Positions 17,884 through 27,940 of a DNA stretch of 64,000 nt are shown here, piece after piece. How positions within the stretch are numbered: position 1 is the stretch's first letter; the number at the start of each line of letters is the position of its first letter. Below the pieces are notes generated by a model. It was given only the letters and a program-made list of their open reading frames with translations. It did no database searches and was not told the origin of the DNA. Position numbers and translations under genes: made by a program. This DNA comes from Paenibacillus tyrphae (GTDB lineage: Bacteria > Bacillota > Bacilli > Paenibacillales > NBRC-103111), in assembly GCF_024158745.1 (NCBI RefSeq), contig NZ_JAMZAW010000001.1, forward strand, positions 248,001-312,000, read 5' to 3'.

Positions 17884-20754
17884 TCACCTCTCTACAGTTT
17901 CCATAACGAAGGCTTCAATCGTGTCTCCCTCTTTAAGATCATTAAAACGCTCCAAAGATATACCGCATTCGTAGCCTTGGGCCACTTCTTTCGCATCATC
18001 CTTGAATCGTTTCAGCGAGTCGATCTTGCCTTCGAATACGACGATTCCGCTGCGGACAATCCGTACTTCGGCGGAGCGGACGATTTTGCCGTCCGTCACC
18101 ATGCAGCCCGCAATCGTGCCGACCTTGGACACTTTAAAGATGTTGCGGACTTCGGCATGCCCGATAACGACTTCTTTATATTCCGGATCGAGAAGCCCCT
18201 TCATCGCTTGCTCGATTTCTTCCATGACTTTGTAAATGATGCTGTGCAGACGAATATCGACTTTTTCCTGCTCGGCCGTGTTTTTCGCTTGCGGCTCCGG
18301 ACGGACGTTAAAGCCGATGACGATCGCATTGGAAGCCGATGCCAGAATAACGTCGGACTCGGTGATAGCCCCTACGCCGCTATGCAAAATTTTAACGCGC
18401 GCGCCTTCGACGTCGATTTTTTCCAAGGAGCCTTTGAGCGCCTCGGCAGAACCTTGAACGTCCGCTTTAATGATGACGTTAAGATCCTTAACTTCGCCTT
18501 CTTTAATCTGTTTGTACAGATCGTCCAGCGTAACGCGGGCGTTTGCTCCCATCTCGGATTGACGCAGTGTGATGGCACGCTTCTCAGCGATATCTCTCGC
18601 TTTGCGCTCGTCCTCGAAGACCAGGAATGGATCGCCGGCTTGAGGCACTTCGGTCAAACCGGTAATTTCCACCGGCGTCGAAGGCCCGGCTTCTTTCAGC
18701 TTGCGTCCTTTGTCGTTCATCATGGCCCGCACACGTCCGAAGCAGACGCCTGCGACGAAGCTGTCGCCAACTTTAAGCGTTCCGTGTTGGATCAAGATGC
18801 GCGCCACCGGCCCTTTGCCTTTGTCCAGCTCGGCCTCGATGACCGTACCTCTAGCACGCTTGTTCGGATTGGCTTTAAGCTCCTGAACTTCGGCGACAAG
18901 CAAAATCATATCAAGCAGATTTTCCAGCCCGATCCCTTGCTTCGCGGAAATGTTGCAGAAAATCGTATCGCCGCCCCACTCTTCAGGAACAAGCTCGTAT
19001 TCGGTCAACTCTTGCTTCACCCGGTCCGGGTTCGCATCCGGCTTATCGATTTTGTTCACCGCAACGATAATCGGCACTTTCGCCGCTTTGGCGTGACTGA
19101 TCGCCTCTACCGTTTGCGGCATGACGCCGTCATCGGCAGCAACCACGATAATGGTGATATCCGTCACCTGTGCGCCGCGGGCACGCATGGACGTAAACGC
19201 TTCGTGACCCGGCGTATCAAGGAACGTAATCTTTTTGTTGTGAGTTTCTACCTGGTAAGCGCCGATATGCTGCGTGATACCGCCCGCTTCGCCTTCGGTT
19301 ACGCTTGTCTTGCGGATTGCATCAAGCAGAGTCGTTTTTCCGTGGTCGACGTGACCCATGATGGTCACCACTGGAGGACGCTCCATGAGATCCGCTTCTT
19401 CGTCCTGTTCTTCGAATTGTTCGAATTTGTCTTCCTCGACCGGAATTTTCAGCTCGACTTCCACACCGTAATCGGATGCAAGCAGTTGGATCGCATCCAA
19501 ATCAAGCTCCTGATTGATAGTTGCCATAACGCCAAGGAACAGAAGCTTCTTAATGACTTCGGAAGCATCCTTATGCAGCGCTTTGGCCATCTCGCCGACA
19601 GTCATCGTTCCACGCACGATAATTTTCTTCGGCGTATTATCGATTTTCGGTTTCGGAGGCTCCTGATTCCTGCCGCCCCGGCCTTGGGCTCTGCCGCGGT
19701 TTTGTTGGCCTCTTCCGCCGCCTCGGTTATCTTCAAAACGTTTATTATTATTATTCGGTTTCGATTTCTTCGCGCCTCTGTTGGCTGCCGAATCGTCTAC
19801 ATCCATACCGATAGTAGCTGCCGTCGGCTTCGGAGGAATGGACGCCTGGCGGTTGCCGCTGTTATTGCGCTGCTCGAAGCCGCCGCCTCTGCGTTGATCT
19901 GGGCGCTGGCCCTGTTGACCTCCGCCTTGACCTCCACGATTGCCACCGCCTTGGCCCTGACCTTGACCGCCGCGATAACCGCCGCCTTGGCCTCCTTGAC
20001 CCTGGCCTTGACCGCCGCGATAGCCGCCGCCTTGGCCTCCTTGACCTTGGCCTTGACCGCCGCGATAACCGCCGCCTTGGCCTCCTTGACCTTGGCCTTG
20101 ACCGCCGCGATAACCGCCGCCTTGGCCTCCTTGACCCTGGCCTTGACCGCCGCGATAACCGCCGCCTTGGCCTCCTTGACCCTGGCCTTGACCGCCGCGA
20201 TAGCCGCCGCCTTGGCCTCCTTGACCCTGGCCTTGACCGCCGCGATAGCCGCCACCTTGGCCTCCTTGACCTTGACCTCCACGATTACCGCCGCCTTGGC
20301 CTCCTTGGCCGCCGCGATTACGATCATTTCCTTGGCGATCGCCCTGGCGGGACTGTCCTTGGCCTTGACGGCTTTCGCCACCTTGACCTTGCGGTCTGTT
20401 TTGTCCCTCACTGTTGTTTTGCTTAGGTGTAGCCGATTGTACTTGCGCCGTTTGCGGGCGCTGTTCCGGTTTCGGCTGTGCCGCTACGGTTTGTTGTTTG
20501 GATTCCGGACGATTGGACGGCTTATCCCCTGTTTTGGCTCCGCCTTCGCTCCGCTTTGCTGCTGCATTGGCTTTAACGTCTCTGAAAAATTTCTCTACAC
20601 TCGACACCGCATCATTCTCCATTACGCTCATATGATTGTTGACCGGAATATCCAGTCTTTTTAAAATTGTGATGATCTCTTTACTGCTCATATTTAAAGA
20701 TTTGGCATATTCGTACACTCTGAGTTTGTCTTTATTGTTGTCTTGTTTGGTCAA
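17884..20754 (-). CDS. infB: Translation initiation factor IF-2 with Gly/Gln/Arg-rich arm
   Basis: A 956-residue IF-2, the GTPase that brings initiator tRNA to the 30S subunit. It begins with an IF2_N domain (1-55), then a long low-complexity arm (about 60-370), a second IF2_N-like domain (about 375-450), and the G domain from about 460 with [14 protein letters not shown] and NKID, followed by the beta-barrel and C2 domains. The arm holds seven tandem 15-residue units rich in Gly, Gln and Arg-Gly-Gly (about 158-262), making it some 240 residues longer than B. subtilis IF-2. The start is a TTG at 20752-20754 after GGAGGTG, overlapping ylxQ by 23 bases. Confidence 0.95.
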   Translation of the reverse strand: MTKQDNNKDKLRVYEYAKSLNMSSKEIITILKRLDIPVNNHMSVMENDAVSSVEKFFRDVKANAAAKRSEGGAKTGDKPSNRPESKQQTVAAQPKPEQRPQTAQVQSATPKQNNSEGQNRPQGQGGESRQGQGQSRQGDRQGNDRNRGGQGGQGGGNRGGQGQGGQGGGYRGGQGQGQGGQGGGYRGGQGQGQGGQGGGYRGGQGQGQGGQGGGYRGGQGQGQGGQGGGYRGGQGQGQGGQGGGYRGGQGQGQGGQGGGYRGGQGQGQGGGNRGGQGGGQQGQRPDQRRGGGFEQRNNSGNRQASIPPKPTAATIGMDVDDSAANRGAKKSKPNNNNKRFEDNRGGGRGQQNRGRAQGRGGRNQEPPKPKIDNTPKKIIVRGTMTVGEMAKALHKDASEVIKKLLFLGVMATINQELDLDAIQLLASDYGVEVELKIPVEEDKFEQFEEQDEEADLMERPPVVTIMGHVDHGKTTLLDAIRKTSVTEGEAGGITQHIGAYQVETHNKKITFLDTPGHEAFTSMRARGAQVTDITIIVVAADDGVMPQTVEAISHAKAAKVPIIVAVNKIDKPDANPDRVKQELTEYELVPEEWGGDTIFCNISAKQGIGLENLLDMILLVAEVQELKANPNKRARGTVIEAELDKGKGPVARILIQHGTLKVGDSFVAGVCFGRVRAMMNDKGRKLKEAGPSTPVEITGLTEVPQAGDPFLVFEDERKARDIAEKRAITLRQSEMGANARVTLDDLYKQIKEGEVKDLNVIIKADVQGSAEALKGSLEKIDVEGARVKILHSGVGAITESDVILASASNAIVIGFNVRPEPQAKNTAEQEKVDIRLHSIIYKVMEEIEQAMKGLLDPEYKEVVIGHAEVRNIFKVSKVGTIAGCMVTDGKIVRSAEVRIVRSGIVVFEGKIDSLKRFKDDAKEVAQGYECGISLERFNDLKEGDTIEAFVMETVER
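19967..20281 (-). repeat. Seven-copy 45-bp coding minisatellite inside infB
   Basis: Seven head-to-tail 45-bp units (starting at 19967, 20012, 20057, 20102, 20147, 20192 and 20237), nearly identical and in frame, each coding for [15 protein letters not shown]-like residues. Degenerate half-copies continue on both sides to roughly 19922 and 20326. Copy number could change by slippage without breaking the frame. Confidence 0.95.
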
Positions 20755-21079
20755 TACCGTCCACCTCCGTACGATCTAACTGCTTCAACAACATCCGCGC
20801 AAATCCCGCATCGTTTACCCCAATGACGACTCGCGCTTCTTTACCGATACTGGCTCCAAGCTGATCCCGACGGCCGTACTGATGGATAGGAACTTGATAA
20901 TAAATGCACTTATCGTTCACTTTCTTGAAGGTGCCTGCGGAAGCGTCCTCGGCCACGATCACAAGCTTCGTTTCGCCGCTTCGGACCGATTCGATCACCA
21001 TATCTTCACCGGTAACCAGCTTTCCCGCCCGCATGGCGAGCCCCAGATTCGAGAAAAATTTGTCGCTATTCTTGTTCAT
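20732..21079 (-). CDS. ylxQ: L7Ae-family ribosomal protein YlxQ
   Basis: A 115-residue L7Ae/L30e/S12e-family protein, expected to bind kink-turn RNA. Recognisable parts are [19 protein letters not shown] near the N-terminus and the LVIVAEDAS segment. Its RNA partner is not known from sequence. The start is uncertain: ATG codons at 21082 and 21079 both sit within the end of ylxR, close behind GGTGG, and translation is probably coupled. It overlaps infB at its 3' end. Confidence 0.88.
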   Translation of the reverse strand: MNKNSDKFFSNLGLAMRAGKLVTGEDMVIESVRSGETKLVIVAEDASAGTFKKVNDKCIYYQVPIHQYGRRDQLGASIGKEARVVIGVNDAGFARMLLKQLDRTEVDGIDQTRQQ

Positions 21080-21380
21080 CATCCACCGCGTCTTTTCCGG
21101 CAATAAATTCGTCTTCCACTTTAATAAAATCCTGCTCGAGAGCGTCGTAAATATCCGGACTGACCGACGATTTCAGTGCGCGATCCAGCGCACGCGATTT
21201 CTTGGCCAGCTTGAAGCAGGATAGTTTACCGCACAAATAGGCGCCGCGGCCGGCTTTTTTTCCCGTCAAATCGATGAGCAATTCATCATTCGGCGTTTTC
21301 ACCACGCGGATTAGTTCTTTCTTAGGCATCATCTGCTGGCAGGCTACGCATTTACGCAGAGGTATTTTTCTTTGTTTCAT
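21066..21380 (-). CDS. rnpM: RNase P modulator RnpM (YlxR, DUF448)
   Basis: A 104-residue YlxR-family protein; in B. subtilis it has been described as a modulator of RNase P (RnpM). Signature motifs are RKCVACQQMMPKKELIRVV at the N-terminus and GRGAYLCG near 53-60, with two Cys pairs that look metal-binding or structural. The ATG at 21378-21380 lies eight bases after GGAGGGGG. It sits between nusA and ylxQ, the standard position. Confidence 0.92.
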   Translation of the reverse strand: MKQRKIPLRKCVACQQMMPKKELIRVVKTPNDELLIDLTGKKAGRGAYLCGKLSCFKLAKKSRALDRALKSSVSPDIYDALEQDFIKVEDEFIAGKDAVDDEQE

Positions 21381-21425
21381 CGGATCATCCCCCTCCCGCA
21401 TGGCCGTCAGACCGATGTCTGCGAA

Positions 21426-22523
21426 TTAATCGATACTGACGGAATCCTGGTGCATTTCTTCAGCATATGTCTTCGGTCGGCCGTATTCCTGCTCGGCTTG
21501 CGTCTCGCTCTTAATGTCGATTTTCCAGCCGGTCAGTTTGGCGGCCAGCCGCGCATTTTGCCCTTTAATGCCGATGGCAAGCGACAGCTGATAGTCCGGC
21601 ACGATGACCCGGGCCATTTTCTCGGCTTCGAACACTTGCACCTCCAGCACCTTGGACGGGCTGAGCGCGTTGGCAACATATTCCTCCACACTTTCCATCC
21701 AACGGACGATATCGATTTTCTCGCCCTTCAGCTCGCCGACGATCGTTTGCACGCGCATGCCCTTCGGCCCGACGCAAGAACCGACCGGATCAACTTCCGG
21801 ATTGCGGGAGTATACGGCGATCTTGGAACGGAAGCCGGCTTCGCGGGCGACGGAACGAATCTCGACGACCCCTTGGAAAATTTCCGGAACTTCCAGCTCG
21901 AATAACCGTTTCAGCAGCCCCGGGTGCGTACGGGACAAAATGATCTGCGGCCCCTTGGTCGTATTTTCGACCTTGGTGATATACGCTTTAATGCGGTCTC
22001 CGTGCTTGAATTTGTCGGTGGGCATCAGTTCGTTCAACGGCATGACCGCTTCGATTTTGCCCAAATCGATATACAGGTTGCGCGTGTCTTGACGCTGCAC
22101 GATGCCGTTGACAATGTCTTCTTCTTTATCGACATAGGCATTGTAGATCAGCCCGCGCTCCGCTTCGCGGATCCGCTGCGTGACGACCTGTTTCGCCGTC
22201 TGAGCCGCGATACGGCCGAAATCACGAGGAGTAACCTCAATCTCGACGATGTCGTTCAGCTGATAGTTTTGGTTCATTTCTCTTGCAGCGAAGAGCGAAA
22301 TCTCCATCCGCGGATCAAGCACGTCGTCGACAACCGTTTTGCGGGCGTATACTTTGATGAGACCCGTATGGCGGTTGATGTCCACGCGCACGTTTTGCGC
22401 GGTATTAAAATTGCGCTTATAGCTCGAAATCAGCGCTGCTTCAATCGCGTCGATCAGCACGTCTTTGGCGATGCCTTTCTCCTTTTCGATTTCGTTTAGC
22501 GCTTCGATAAAATCCATGTTCAT
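21426..22523 (-). CDS. nusA: Transcription termination/antitermination factor NusA
   Basis: A 365-residue NusA: an N-terminal RNA-polymerase-binding domain (1-125), S1 domain (about 135-200) and two KH domains to the C-terminus. The acidic C-terminal repeats found in E. coli are absent, as usual in Firmicutes. The annotated ATG at 22521-22523 gives the same N-terminal length as B. subtilis NusA, but the ribosome site (AGAGGGGG) is 12 bases away; an in-frame ATT two codons upstream is at the better distance of six. NusA would act on the structured leaders noted in this window. Confidence 0.95.
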   Translation of the reverse strand: MNMDFIEALNEIEKEKGIAKDVLIDAIEAALISSYKRNFNTAQNVRVDINRHTGLIKVYARKTVVDDVLDPRMEISLFAAREMNQNYQLNDIVEIEVTPRDFGRIAAQTAKQVVTQRIREAERGLIYNAYVDKEEDIVNGIVQRQDTRNLYIDLGKIEAVMPLNELMPTDKFKHGDRIKAYITKVENTTKGPQIILSRTHPGLLKRLFELEVPEIFQGVVEIRSVAREAGFRSKIAVYSRNPEVDPVGSCVGPKGMRVQTIVGELKGEKIDIVRWMESVEEYVANALSPSKVLEVQVFEAEKMARVIVPDYQLSLAIGIKGQNARLAAKLTGWKIDIKSETQAEQEYGRPKTYAEEMHQDSVSID

Positions 22524-22582
22524 TTGAATGGAGTTCCCCCTCTCATAAAATACGAGCCGCCCGACGCATTGGCAGATCGAGC

Positions 22583-23041
22583 CTAGAATTTGATGGCGAG
22601 TCTGGCGCCGGCCACTTTGTCACACGGGATTTCGTGCTTTTTCTTGCCGACCTCGACGACAACCGTTTGTTCGTCGTACGACACAAGCGTGCCTTCGAAT
22701 TCCTTCAAACCGTTTACCGGCTCGTACGTCGTTACGAAGACATGCTCGCCAATGGCTTTACGATAGTCCTGAGGCTTCTTGAGCGGACGCTCCGCCCCGG
22801 GTGAAGACACTTCCAGGAAGTAAGCCGATTCGATAGGGTCCTTCTCGTCCAGCTTGGCGCTGAGGTATTCGCTGATGCGGCCGCAGTCATCGATATCGAT
22901 GCCGCCTTCTTTATCCACATATACCCGCAAAAACCAGTTGCCGCCTTCTTTTACATATTCGATGTCGACCAGCTCAAATCCGTTTTCGTCCAAAAAGGGG
23001 CGAACCAGCTCTTCCACAGTGGATTTGATGTTTGTGCTCAA
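22583..23041 (-). CDS. rimP: Ribosome maturation factor RimP
   Basis: A 152-residue RimP, which assists 30S assembly. The two-domain family pattern is visible, including the stretch [14 protein letters not shown] and a C-terminal Sm-like barrel. The TTG at 23039-23041 lies ten bases after AAGGAGG. It is the first gene of the rimP-nusA-rnpM-ylxQ-infB-rbfA-nrnA-truB-ribF unit and is preceded by a strong promoter and a leader of about 380 bases. Confidence 0.94.
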   Translation of the reverse strand: MSTNIKSTVEELVRPFLDENGFELVDIEYVKEGGNWFLRVYVDKEGGIDIDDCGRISEYLSAKLDEKDPIESAYFLEVSSPGAERPLKKPQDYRKAIGEHVFVTTYEPVNGLKEFEGTLVSYDEQTVVVEVGKKKHEIPCDKVAGARLAIKF

Positions 23042-23425
23042 ACGTGCGTTCCTCCTTAATCTGGTAAAAAGCGATTGAAAGTAGTTGGTTGGACGTTAAA
23101 AGGTAAATTCGTTAAAGCTTCGTTCAGTGCGCGCTGCCGGGAAATCGCGATTGGCTGATACTCAGACACGTTTTACCCCGAGCCTTCAATTTTGCCTGGT
23201 AGAGGTAAGGATCGGGGCAAAAAACTCACAATCCCATACCCCTAAAATCCAAAATCCGTTCAATCCAACGTCTTCACTCCACGTCCGGGCCAGCTTAAAC
23301 GGCTGACCGCTTAGCGCACATTTGCGCCGAACCAACGCTTTACTCGCTTCGGGGCCTTATACAAAATGTAAAGAGTGGGTTTCCCCACTCTTTGGTCACG
23401 AGATATTACATTGCTACCGAAGAAG
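23042..23425 (-). promoter_or_regulatory. Long structured leader of the rimP-nusA operon
   Basis: No gene is visible in this stretch. In the minus-strand RNA it starts with a perfect ten-base-pair hairpin with a GAAA loop (23370-23393), followed by smaller stems (GCGCA/TGCGC; GGTCAGC/GCTGGCC) and, near 23171-23222, a stem pairing TTTTGCCCCGA with TCGGGGTAAAA. The first hairpin could also end polC transcripts, though its U run is weak. No known riboswitch or metY-type tRNA is present. Confidence 0.5.
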
Positions 23426-23454
23426 ATTATACCATAAGTAAAGAGATCATGCAA
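23426..23454 (-). promoter_or_regulatory. Strong sigma-A promoter of the rimP-nusA-infB operon
   Basis: Minus strand: TTGCAT (23449-23454), 17 bp, TATAAT (23426-23431), with TATGG before the -10. It lies 50-80 bases after the polC stop. Confidence 0.85.
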
Positions 23455-23503
23455 TAAGGCGTAAAAAGGCGCCTGAGGAAGCAAAGAAGACTTTTTCGGG
23501 ATT

Positions 23504-26500
23504 CTAAAACAGCGAAAGTTGGTTCGTCTCCGGAAGGCCGCGAAAACAGCCCATGCCGTTAAGAATTTCGACGATCGTCTTCGACGCCTTGCTTCGGGTC
23601 TGAAAGTCCTCAATCGATAAGAACGGTCCGTCGTTTTTGGCGGCCGCGATATTCTTCGCCGCGTTCTCCCCGATCCCCGCAATGGCGGAAAACGGCGGAA
23701 TAAGCGAGTCGTCTTCGATAAGAAACTTTGTCGCGTCCGATTTGTACAAATCGATCGGCTTAAACGAAAAGCCGCGGGCCGTCATCTCCAGCGCCATTTC
23801 GAGAATGGAGATCATGCTCTTCTCTTTCGGCATCGCCTGGAACCCTTTTTCCTCAATTTCGATCAGCTTGCGCAAAATCGCGTCGTAGCCTTGGCACAGC
23901 AGCTCAATCTCGAAATCCTGCGCACGGACGGAAAAATAAGTCGCATAGTAAGCAATAGGGTAATAAAGCTTAAAGTATGCGGTGCGCACCGCGGAAATAA
24001 CGTAAGCGGAAGCATGCGCCTTCGGAAACATGTACTCGATCTTTTCGCACGAATCGATATACCACAGAGGAACGTTATGCTTCTTCATATCTTCTTTCCA
24101 CTCGTCGGTGAGCCCTTTCCCTTTCCGCACGCTCTCGGTGATTTTAAATGCCAGCCCCGCGTCCATACCCGCTTTATAGATTAAATACAGCATGATATCG
24201 TCGCGGCACCCGATCACCGTCTTAATCGTGCAGATGCCTTTTCGGATCAGCTCCTGCGCATTGCCGAGCCAAACGCCGGTTCCGTGGGAAAGACCCGAAA
24301 TTTGCAGCAAGTCCGCAAAGCTGGACGGCTTCGCTTCCTCAAGCATCTGACGCACGAACTTCGTCCCCATCTCCGGCACCCCGTAGGTCGCCACCGGCGT
24401 CCGGATCTGCTCCGGCGTCACGCCGAGCGCGTCCACAGAGTTAAACATGCTCATGACTTTCGGATCGTTCATCGGAATGGTCGTCGGATCGACACCTGTC
24501 AAATCCTGCAGCATCCGCATCATGGTTGGATCATCGTGTCCCAGAATATCGAGCTTCAGCAAGTTGGCGTCGAAGGCGTGATAATCGAAATGCGTCGTTT
24601 TCCACTCGGCGCTTGTATCGTCGGCCGGATACTGCACCGGAGTGATATCGTCGACGTCAATGTAATCCGGTACGACTACGATTCCGCCGGGATGCTGGCC
24701 GGTGCTTCGCTTTACGCCCGTGCAGCCGGAAGCCAGCCGGTTCAACTCCGCGCCGCGCCACTTTTTGCCCTGGTCTTCTTCATATTTCTTTACAAAACCG
24801 AATGCCGTTTTTTCTGCAACCGTACCGATTGTACCCGCCCGGAACACGCTTTTTTCGCCAAACAGCACTTTGGTATAGTTGTGCGCGTGCGGCTGGTATT
24901 CGCCGGAAAAGTTCAAGTCGATATCGGGAACTTTGTCGCCCTTGAAGCCGAGGAACGTTTCGAACGGAATGTCCTGGCCTTCCCCTTTCAGCTTTTCCCC
25001 GCAGTTCGGACAGTTTTTGTCCGGCAAGTCGAAGCCGCTGGGGATCGATCCGTCGAGAATCCATTCGCTGTGCTTGCACGATTTGCAAATGTAATGAGGC
25101 GGCAGCGGATTAACCTCGGAAATGCCGAGGAACGTCGCTACGACCGAGGAACCGACCGAGCCCCGCGAACCGACGAGATAGCCGTCGGCGTTCGACTTCT
25201 TTACGAGCCGCTCGGAGATCAGATAGTTGGCCGAGAAGCCATACTTGATAATCGGCACGAGCTCCTTCTCCAGTCGCGCTACGATAACCTCCGGCAGCGG
25301 GTCTCCGTAAATCTGCTTCGCCGTATCGTAGCAGGTGTTGCGGATCTCATCATCCGCCCCTTCGATAATCGGCGTGAACAGCTTGGTCGGAAACAGCTCC
25401 AACTCCTCGAACCGGTCGGCCAGCTCCGACGTATTTTTCACAACGACCTCGTAAGCCGTTTCTTTCCCCAAATATTCAAATTCTGCAAGCATTTCTTTCG
25501 TTGTGCGAAGGTGGACGTCCGGCTTGCGGATATCCTTAAGCGGGCTGAAGCCGGTAATCCCGTGAATGGTGATGTCACGGTATATTTTTTCCCGCGGATG
25601 CAAATAATGCACGTTGCCCGTCGCAATAACAGGCTTGCCAAGCTTGCGACCGATTTGGACAATTTTGCGGTTGGCATCCTCCAGCTGTGCCGGGCTGCCA
25701 ACCAAGCCTTTGTCCACCAAGTGCATGTTTACGCCAATCGGCTGAATTTCAAGCACGTCGTAAAATTCTGCGATCATTTCCGCTTCTTCAACCGATTTGT
25801 TCAGCACCGTTTCGTAAAACTCGCCCTTTTCGCAGCCCGAAGCGATGATCAAGCCTTCGCGCATTTCCTGCAGCTTGCTCTTCGGAATGCAGGCAACCCG
25901 ATGAAAATACTGCGTATGCGAAAGAGATACAAGGCTGAACAGATTTTTTTTGCCAACCATATCTTTGGCATAAATGCAGCAATGGAACGGCCGCTGCGTT
26001 TTAAGGTTTTTGCCGACCTCGTCGTTCAAACGCGCCAGCTGCTTATAGCCGCGGTCCCCTGCTTCTTTCAACAGGTGAAACAGTACGTGCCCAAGCGCAA
26101 TCGAGTCGTCGATCGCCCGGTGATGGTTGTCCAAGCTGACTTTGAATTTATCGGATAGCGTGTTCAGCCGGTGGTTTTTAAGCGTCGGGAACAGCAACCG
26201 GGCAAGCTCAAGCGTATCCAGCACGGGATTGGTCACTTCGGGCAAACCGAGCCGTTTGCAGTTCGCTTGAATGAACCCGATATCGAATCGCGCATTGTGC
26301 GCTACCAGAACGCTGTCTCCAACGAACTCGATAAACTTGGGCAGCATGTCCTCCAGCTCGGGCGCACCCTTAACCATGTCGTCCGTAATGTTAGTGAGCT
26401 GCTGAATGTTATATGGAATCCGCTCATGCGGATCGATGAACGTGGCAAAACGGTCGATTTCTTTACCGTCCTTCATACGGACACCGGCAAGTTCGATAAT

Positions 26501-27817
26501 TTTGTTGCTGGTGACAGACAACCCTGTAGTCTCGATGTCGAAAATAACGTATTCCGCATCGGTGAGATTAATCTCCGTCGGATTCATAACGACCTGTACG
26601 GAATCGTCAACAACGTTGGCTTCCAAACCGTAGATGACCTTGATGCCGTTTTTCTTCGCGGCCTTATACGCTTCCGGGAAGCATTGAATACCGCTGTGGT
26701 CGGTCACCGCAATCGCTTTATGGCCCCATTTGGCCGCCGTTTTGATGTATTGGTCGACCGGCGTGATTCCGTCCATGGTGGACATCGCAGTATGAAGGTG
26801 AAATTCCACCCGCTTCTCTTCCGCATCGTCCTTACGGTCCGGCGGTGCGACGATTTCATTGACGTCGGATGGAATCATCACAAGCTCGGGGATCTGCATA
26901 AACCGGTCGTACTCAACCCGGCCGCGCAGCTTCAGCCACTTGCCGTTCGTGATCAGGCTGTAAATTTTAACATCTTCTTTCGTTTTGGCAAACGCCTTGA
27001 CCATGATCGAATCAGAAAAGTCGGTAACGTTGAACATGAACAGCGTGCTGCCATTCTTAAGCTCTTTCGTGTCCAGGCCGAAGACCGTACCTTGTACCGT
27101 AACTTTCTTCTCTTCGTCCCTGACGTCCTGCAGTGGAACGGCCGGATCTTTAATGTCGTAACCGACCATGAGCTTCAGCTCCGCATCCTGCTGCGCCTCC
27201 GCTTCGTTCTCCGCCTCCACGGCCGTCAAGATATTGATCGTCACTTCTTTCTCTTCCTGCTCAATCTGCTTCGAGAATCTCTGCAGCTCTTCTTCCCGAG
27301 AATCGCTGACCGCATACTTTACATGAAAATCGACGCCGAAAAATCTGCTGAAATATTGTTGAATCAGTCCGCCAATATTTTTTTTCTTAGCCAATTCCAA
27401 GCCGATCGTATCCAACAAATAAAGCGTAAGCACATTCCCGTTCGTTTCAATTTTGGCCTTGGTCATCCAGCCGTTAATCGATGCCGCTTCCCGCTGCACC
27501 CATTCGAGAAACATGCTCCAGTATTCGTGCGCTACTTCTTCCGGCTTCACATCCGGCGTGTATTGTAACACGAAACGAATAGCTGCGATGTGCGAGAACT
27601 TGTCTCGGATCATTTTGCAGAAGGAACGGTAAATATCTTGCGGCACCACTTGAGTTTTGACGATATGAAACGTCCATTCCCTGTTTTTGCGGCTCGTTTC
27701 CACTTTATCGATATACCCGTCCGAAAAAAAAGACCGAACCACATCCGCCGGTACACTGGCCTGCTGCATCAGCATTTCAAAGCGGTCCCGTTTCAGCGCC
27801 GTACTGTCATTGCTCAT
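23504..27817 (-). CDS. polC: DNA polymerase III alpha subunit, PolC type
   Basis: A 1437-residue PolC, the replicative polymerase of low-GC Gram-positives. In order: an N-terminal domain, an OB fold (about 238-320), a PHP domain (His340, His342 in HLHTAMS), a proofreading DEDD exonuclease inserted at about 420-590 (DIETTG, Asp427 and Glu429), a zinc site (CKSCKH...CPNCG), the polymerase palm with PDIDLNFSGEYQ, and the C-terminal QLSLF, a sliding-clamp binding motif. Length is full. The ATG at 27815-27817 follows GGGGGAGGAG. A hairpin ends 26 bases upstream of it, and a larger one lies further up towards proS. Confidence 0.97.
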   Translation of the reverse strand: MSNDSTALKRDRFEMLMQQASVPADVVRSFFSDGYIDKVETSRKNREWTFHIVKTQVVPQDIYRSFCKMIRDKFSHIAAIRFVLQYTPDVKPEEVAHEYWSMFLEWVQREAASINGWMTKAKIETNGNVLTLYLLDTIGLELAKKKNIGGLIQQYFSRFFGVDFHVKYAVSDSREEELQRFSKQIEQEEKEVTINILTAVEAENEAEAQQDAELKLMVGYDIKDPAVPLQDVRDEEKKVTVQGTVFGLDTKELKNGSTLFMFNVTDFSDSIMVKAFAKTKEDVKIYSLITNGKWLKLRGRVEYDRFMQIPELVMIPSDVNEIVAPPDRKDDAEEKRVEFHLHTAMSTMDGITPVDQYIKTAAKWGHKAIAVTDHSGIQCFPEAYKAAKKNGIKVIYGLEANVVDDSVQVVMNPTEINLTDAEYVIFDIETTGLSVTSNKIIELAGVRMKDGKEIDRFATFIDPHERIPYNIQQLTNITDDMVKGAPELEDMLPKFIEFVGDSVLVAHNARFDIGFIQANCKRLGLPEVTNPVLDTLELARLLFPTLKNHRLNTLSDKFKVSLDNHHRAIDDSIALGHVLFHLLKEAGDRGYKQLARLNDEVGKNLKTQRPFHCCIYAKDMVGKKNLFSLVSLSHTQYFHRVACIPKSKLQEMREGLIIASGCEKGEFYETVLNKSVEEAEMIAEFYDVLEIQPIGVNMHLVDKGLVGSPAQLEDANRKIVQIGRKLGKPVIATGNVHYLHPREKIYRDITIHGITGFSPLKDIRKPDVHLRTTKEMLAEFEYLGKETAYEVVVKNTSELADRFEELELFPTKLFTPIIEGADDEIRNTCYDTAKQIYGDPLPEVIVARLEKELVPIIKYGFSANYLISERLVKKSNADGYLVGSRGSVGSSVVATFLGISEVNPLPPHYICKSCKHSEWILDGSIPSGFDLPDKNCPNCGEKLKGEGQDIPFETFLGFKGDKVPDIDLNFSGEYQPHAHNYTKVLFGEKSVFRAGTIGTVAEKTAFGFVKKYEEDQGKKWRGAELNRLASGCTGVKRSTGQHPGGIVVVPDYIDVDDITPVQYPADDTSAEWKTTHFDYHAFDANLLKLDILGHDDPTMMRMLQDLTGVDPTTIPMNDPKVMSMFNSVDALGVTPEQIRTPVATYGVPEMGTKFVRQMLEEAKPSSFADLLQISGLSHGTGVWLGNAQELIRKGICTIKTVIGCRDDIMLYLIYKAGMDAGLAFKITESVRKGKGLTDEWKEDMKKHNVPLWYIDSCEKIEYMFPKAHASAYVISAVRTAYFKLYYPIAYYATYFSVRAQDFEIELLCQGYDAILRKLIEIEEKGFQAMPKEKSMISILEMALEMTARGFSFKPIDLYKSDATKFLIEDDSLIPPFSAIAGIGENAAKNIAAAKNDGPFLSIEDFQTRSKASKTIVEILNGMGCFRGLPETNQLSLF

Positions 27818-27843
27818 GGTGCTCCTCCCCCGTAAAACGATGA

Positions 27844-27880
27844 AAGGGGCAAAAGGAGTGTTGCTTTCCCGTTGCCCCTT
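27844..27880 (-). promoter_or_regulatory. Hairpin just upstream of polC
   Basis: A perfect nine-base-pair stem (AAGGGGCAA/TTGCCCCTT on the minus strand) with a 19-base loop that contains GCAACACT. No T run follows, so a terminator is doubtful. The loop could pair with AGTGTTGC in the outer stem of the upstream element (28046-28053). Confidence 0.4.
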
Positions 27881-27940
27881 ATGTAAAAGGTTAGGCGTTT
27901 GTTCAGCTAAGTGGAAAAGTTTGTTTCTACTGGCCGAGTC

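Noticed and set aside
19967-20281. Regular 45-bp repeats as a CRISPR array
   Set aside because: The units are contiguous with no spacers and are read in frame as protein.
19797-20411. A 204-codon alternative minus-strand frame through the infB repeats, coding Ala/Lys/Val repeats
   Set aside because: Out of frame with infB and created by the repeat unit itself; no ribosome site.
17842-20664. A 940-codon open frame on the plus strand opposite infB
   Set aside because: It is a mirror of the infB codon bias and of the 45-bp repeats; its translation is low-complexity, it has no ribosome site, and infB is certain.
23311-23682. A 123-codon minus-strand frame overlapping the polC 3' end and the rimP promoter
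   Set aside because: It crosses the promoter and the first leader hairpin and has no ribosome site.
24284-26158. A 624-codon plus-strand open frame opposite polC
   Set aside because: Antisense shadow of a long, GC-rich gene; no family motifs and an Arg/His/Phe-rich composition typical of such shadows.
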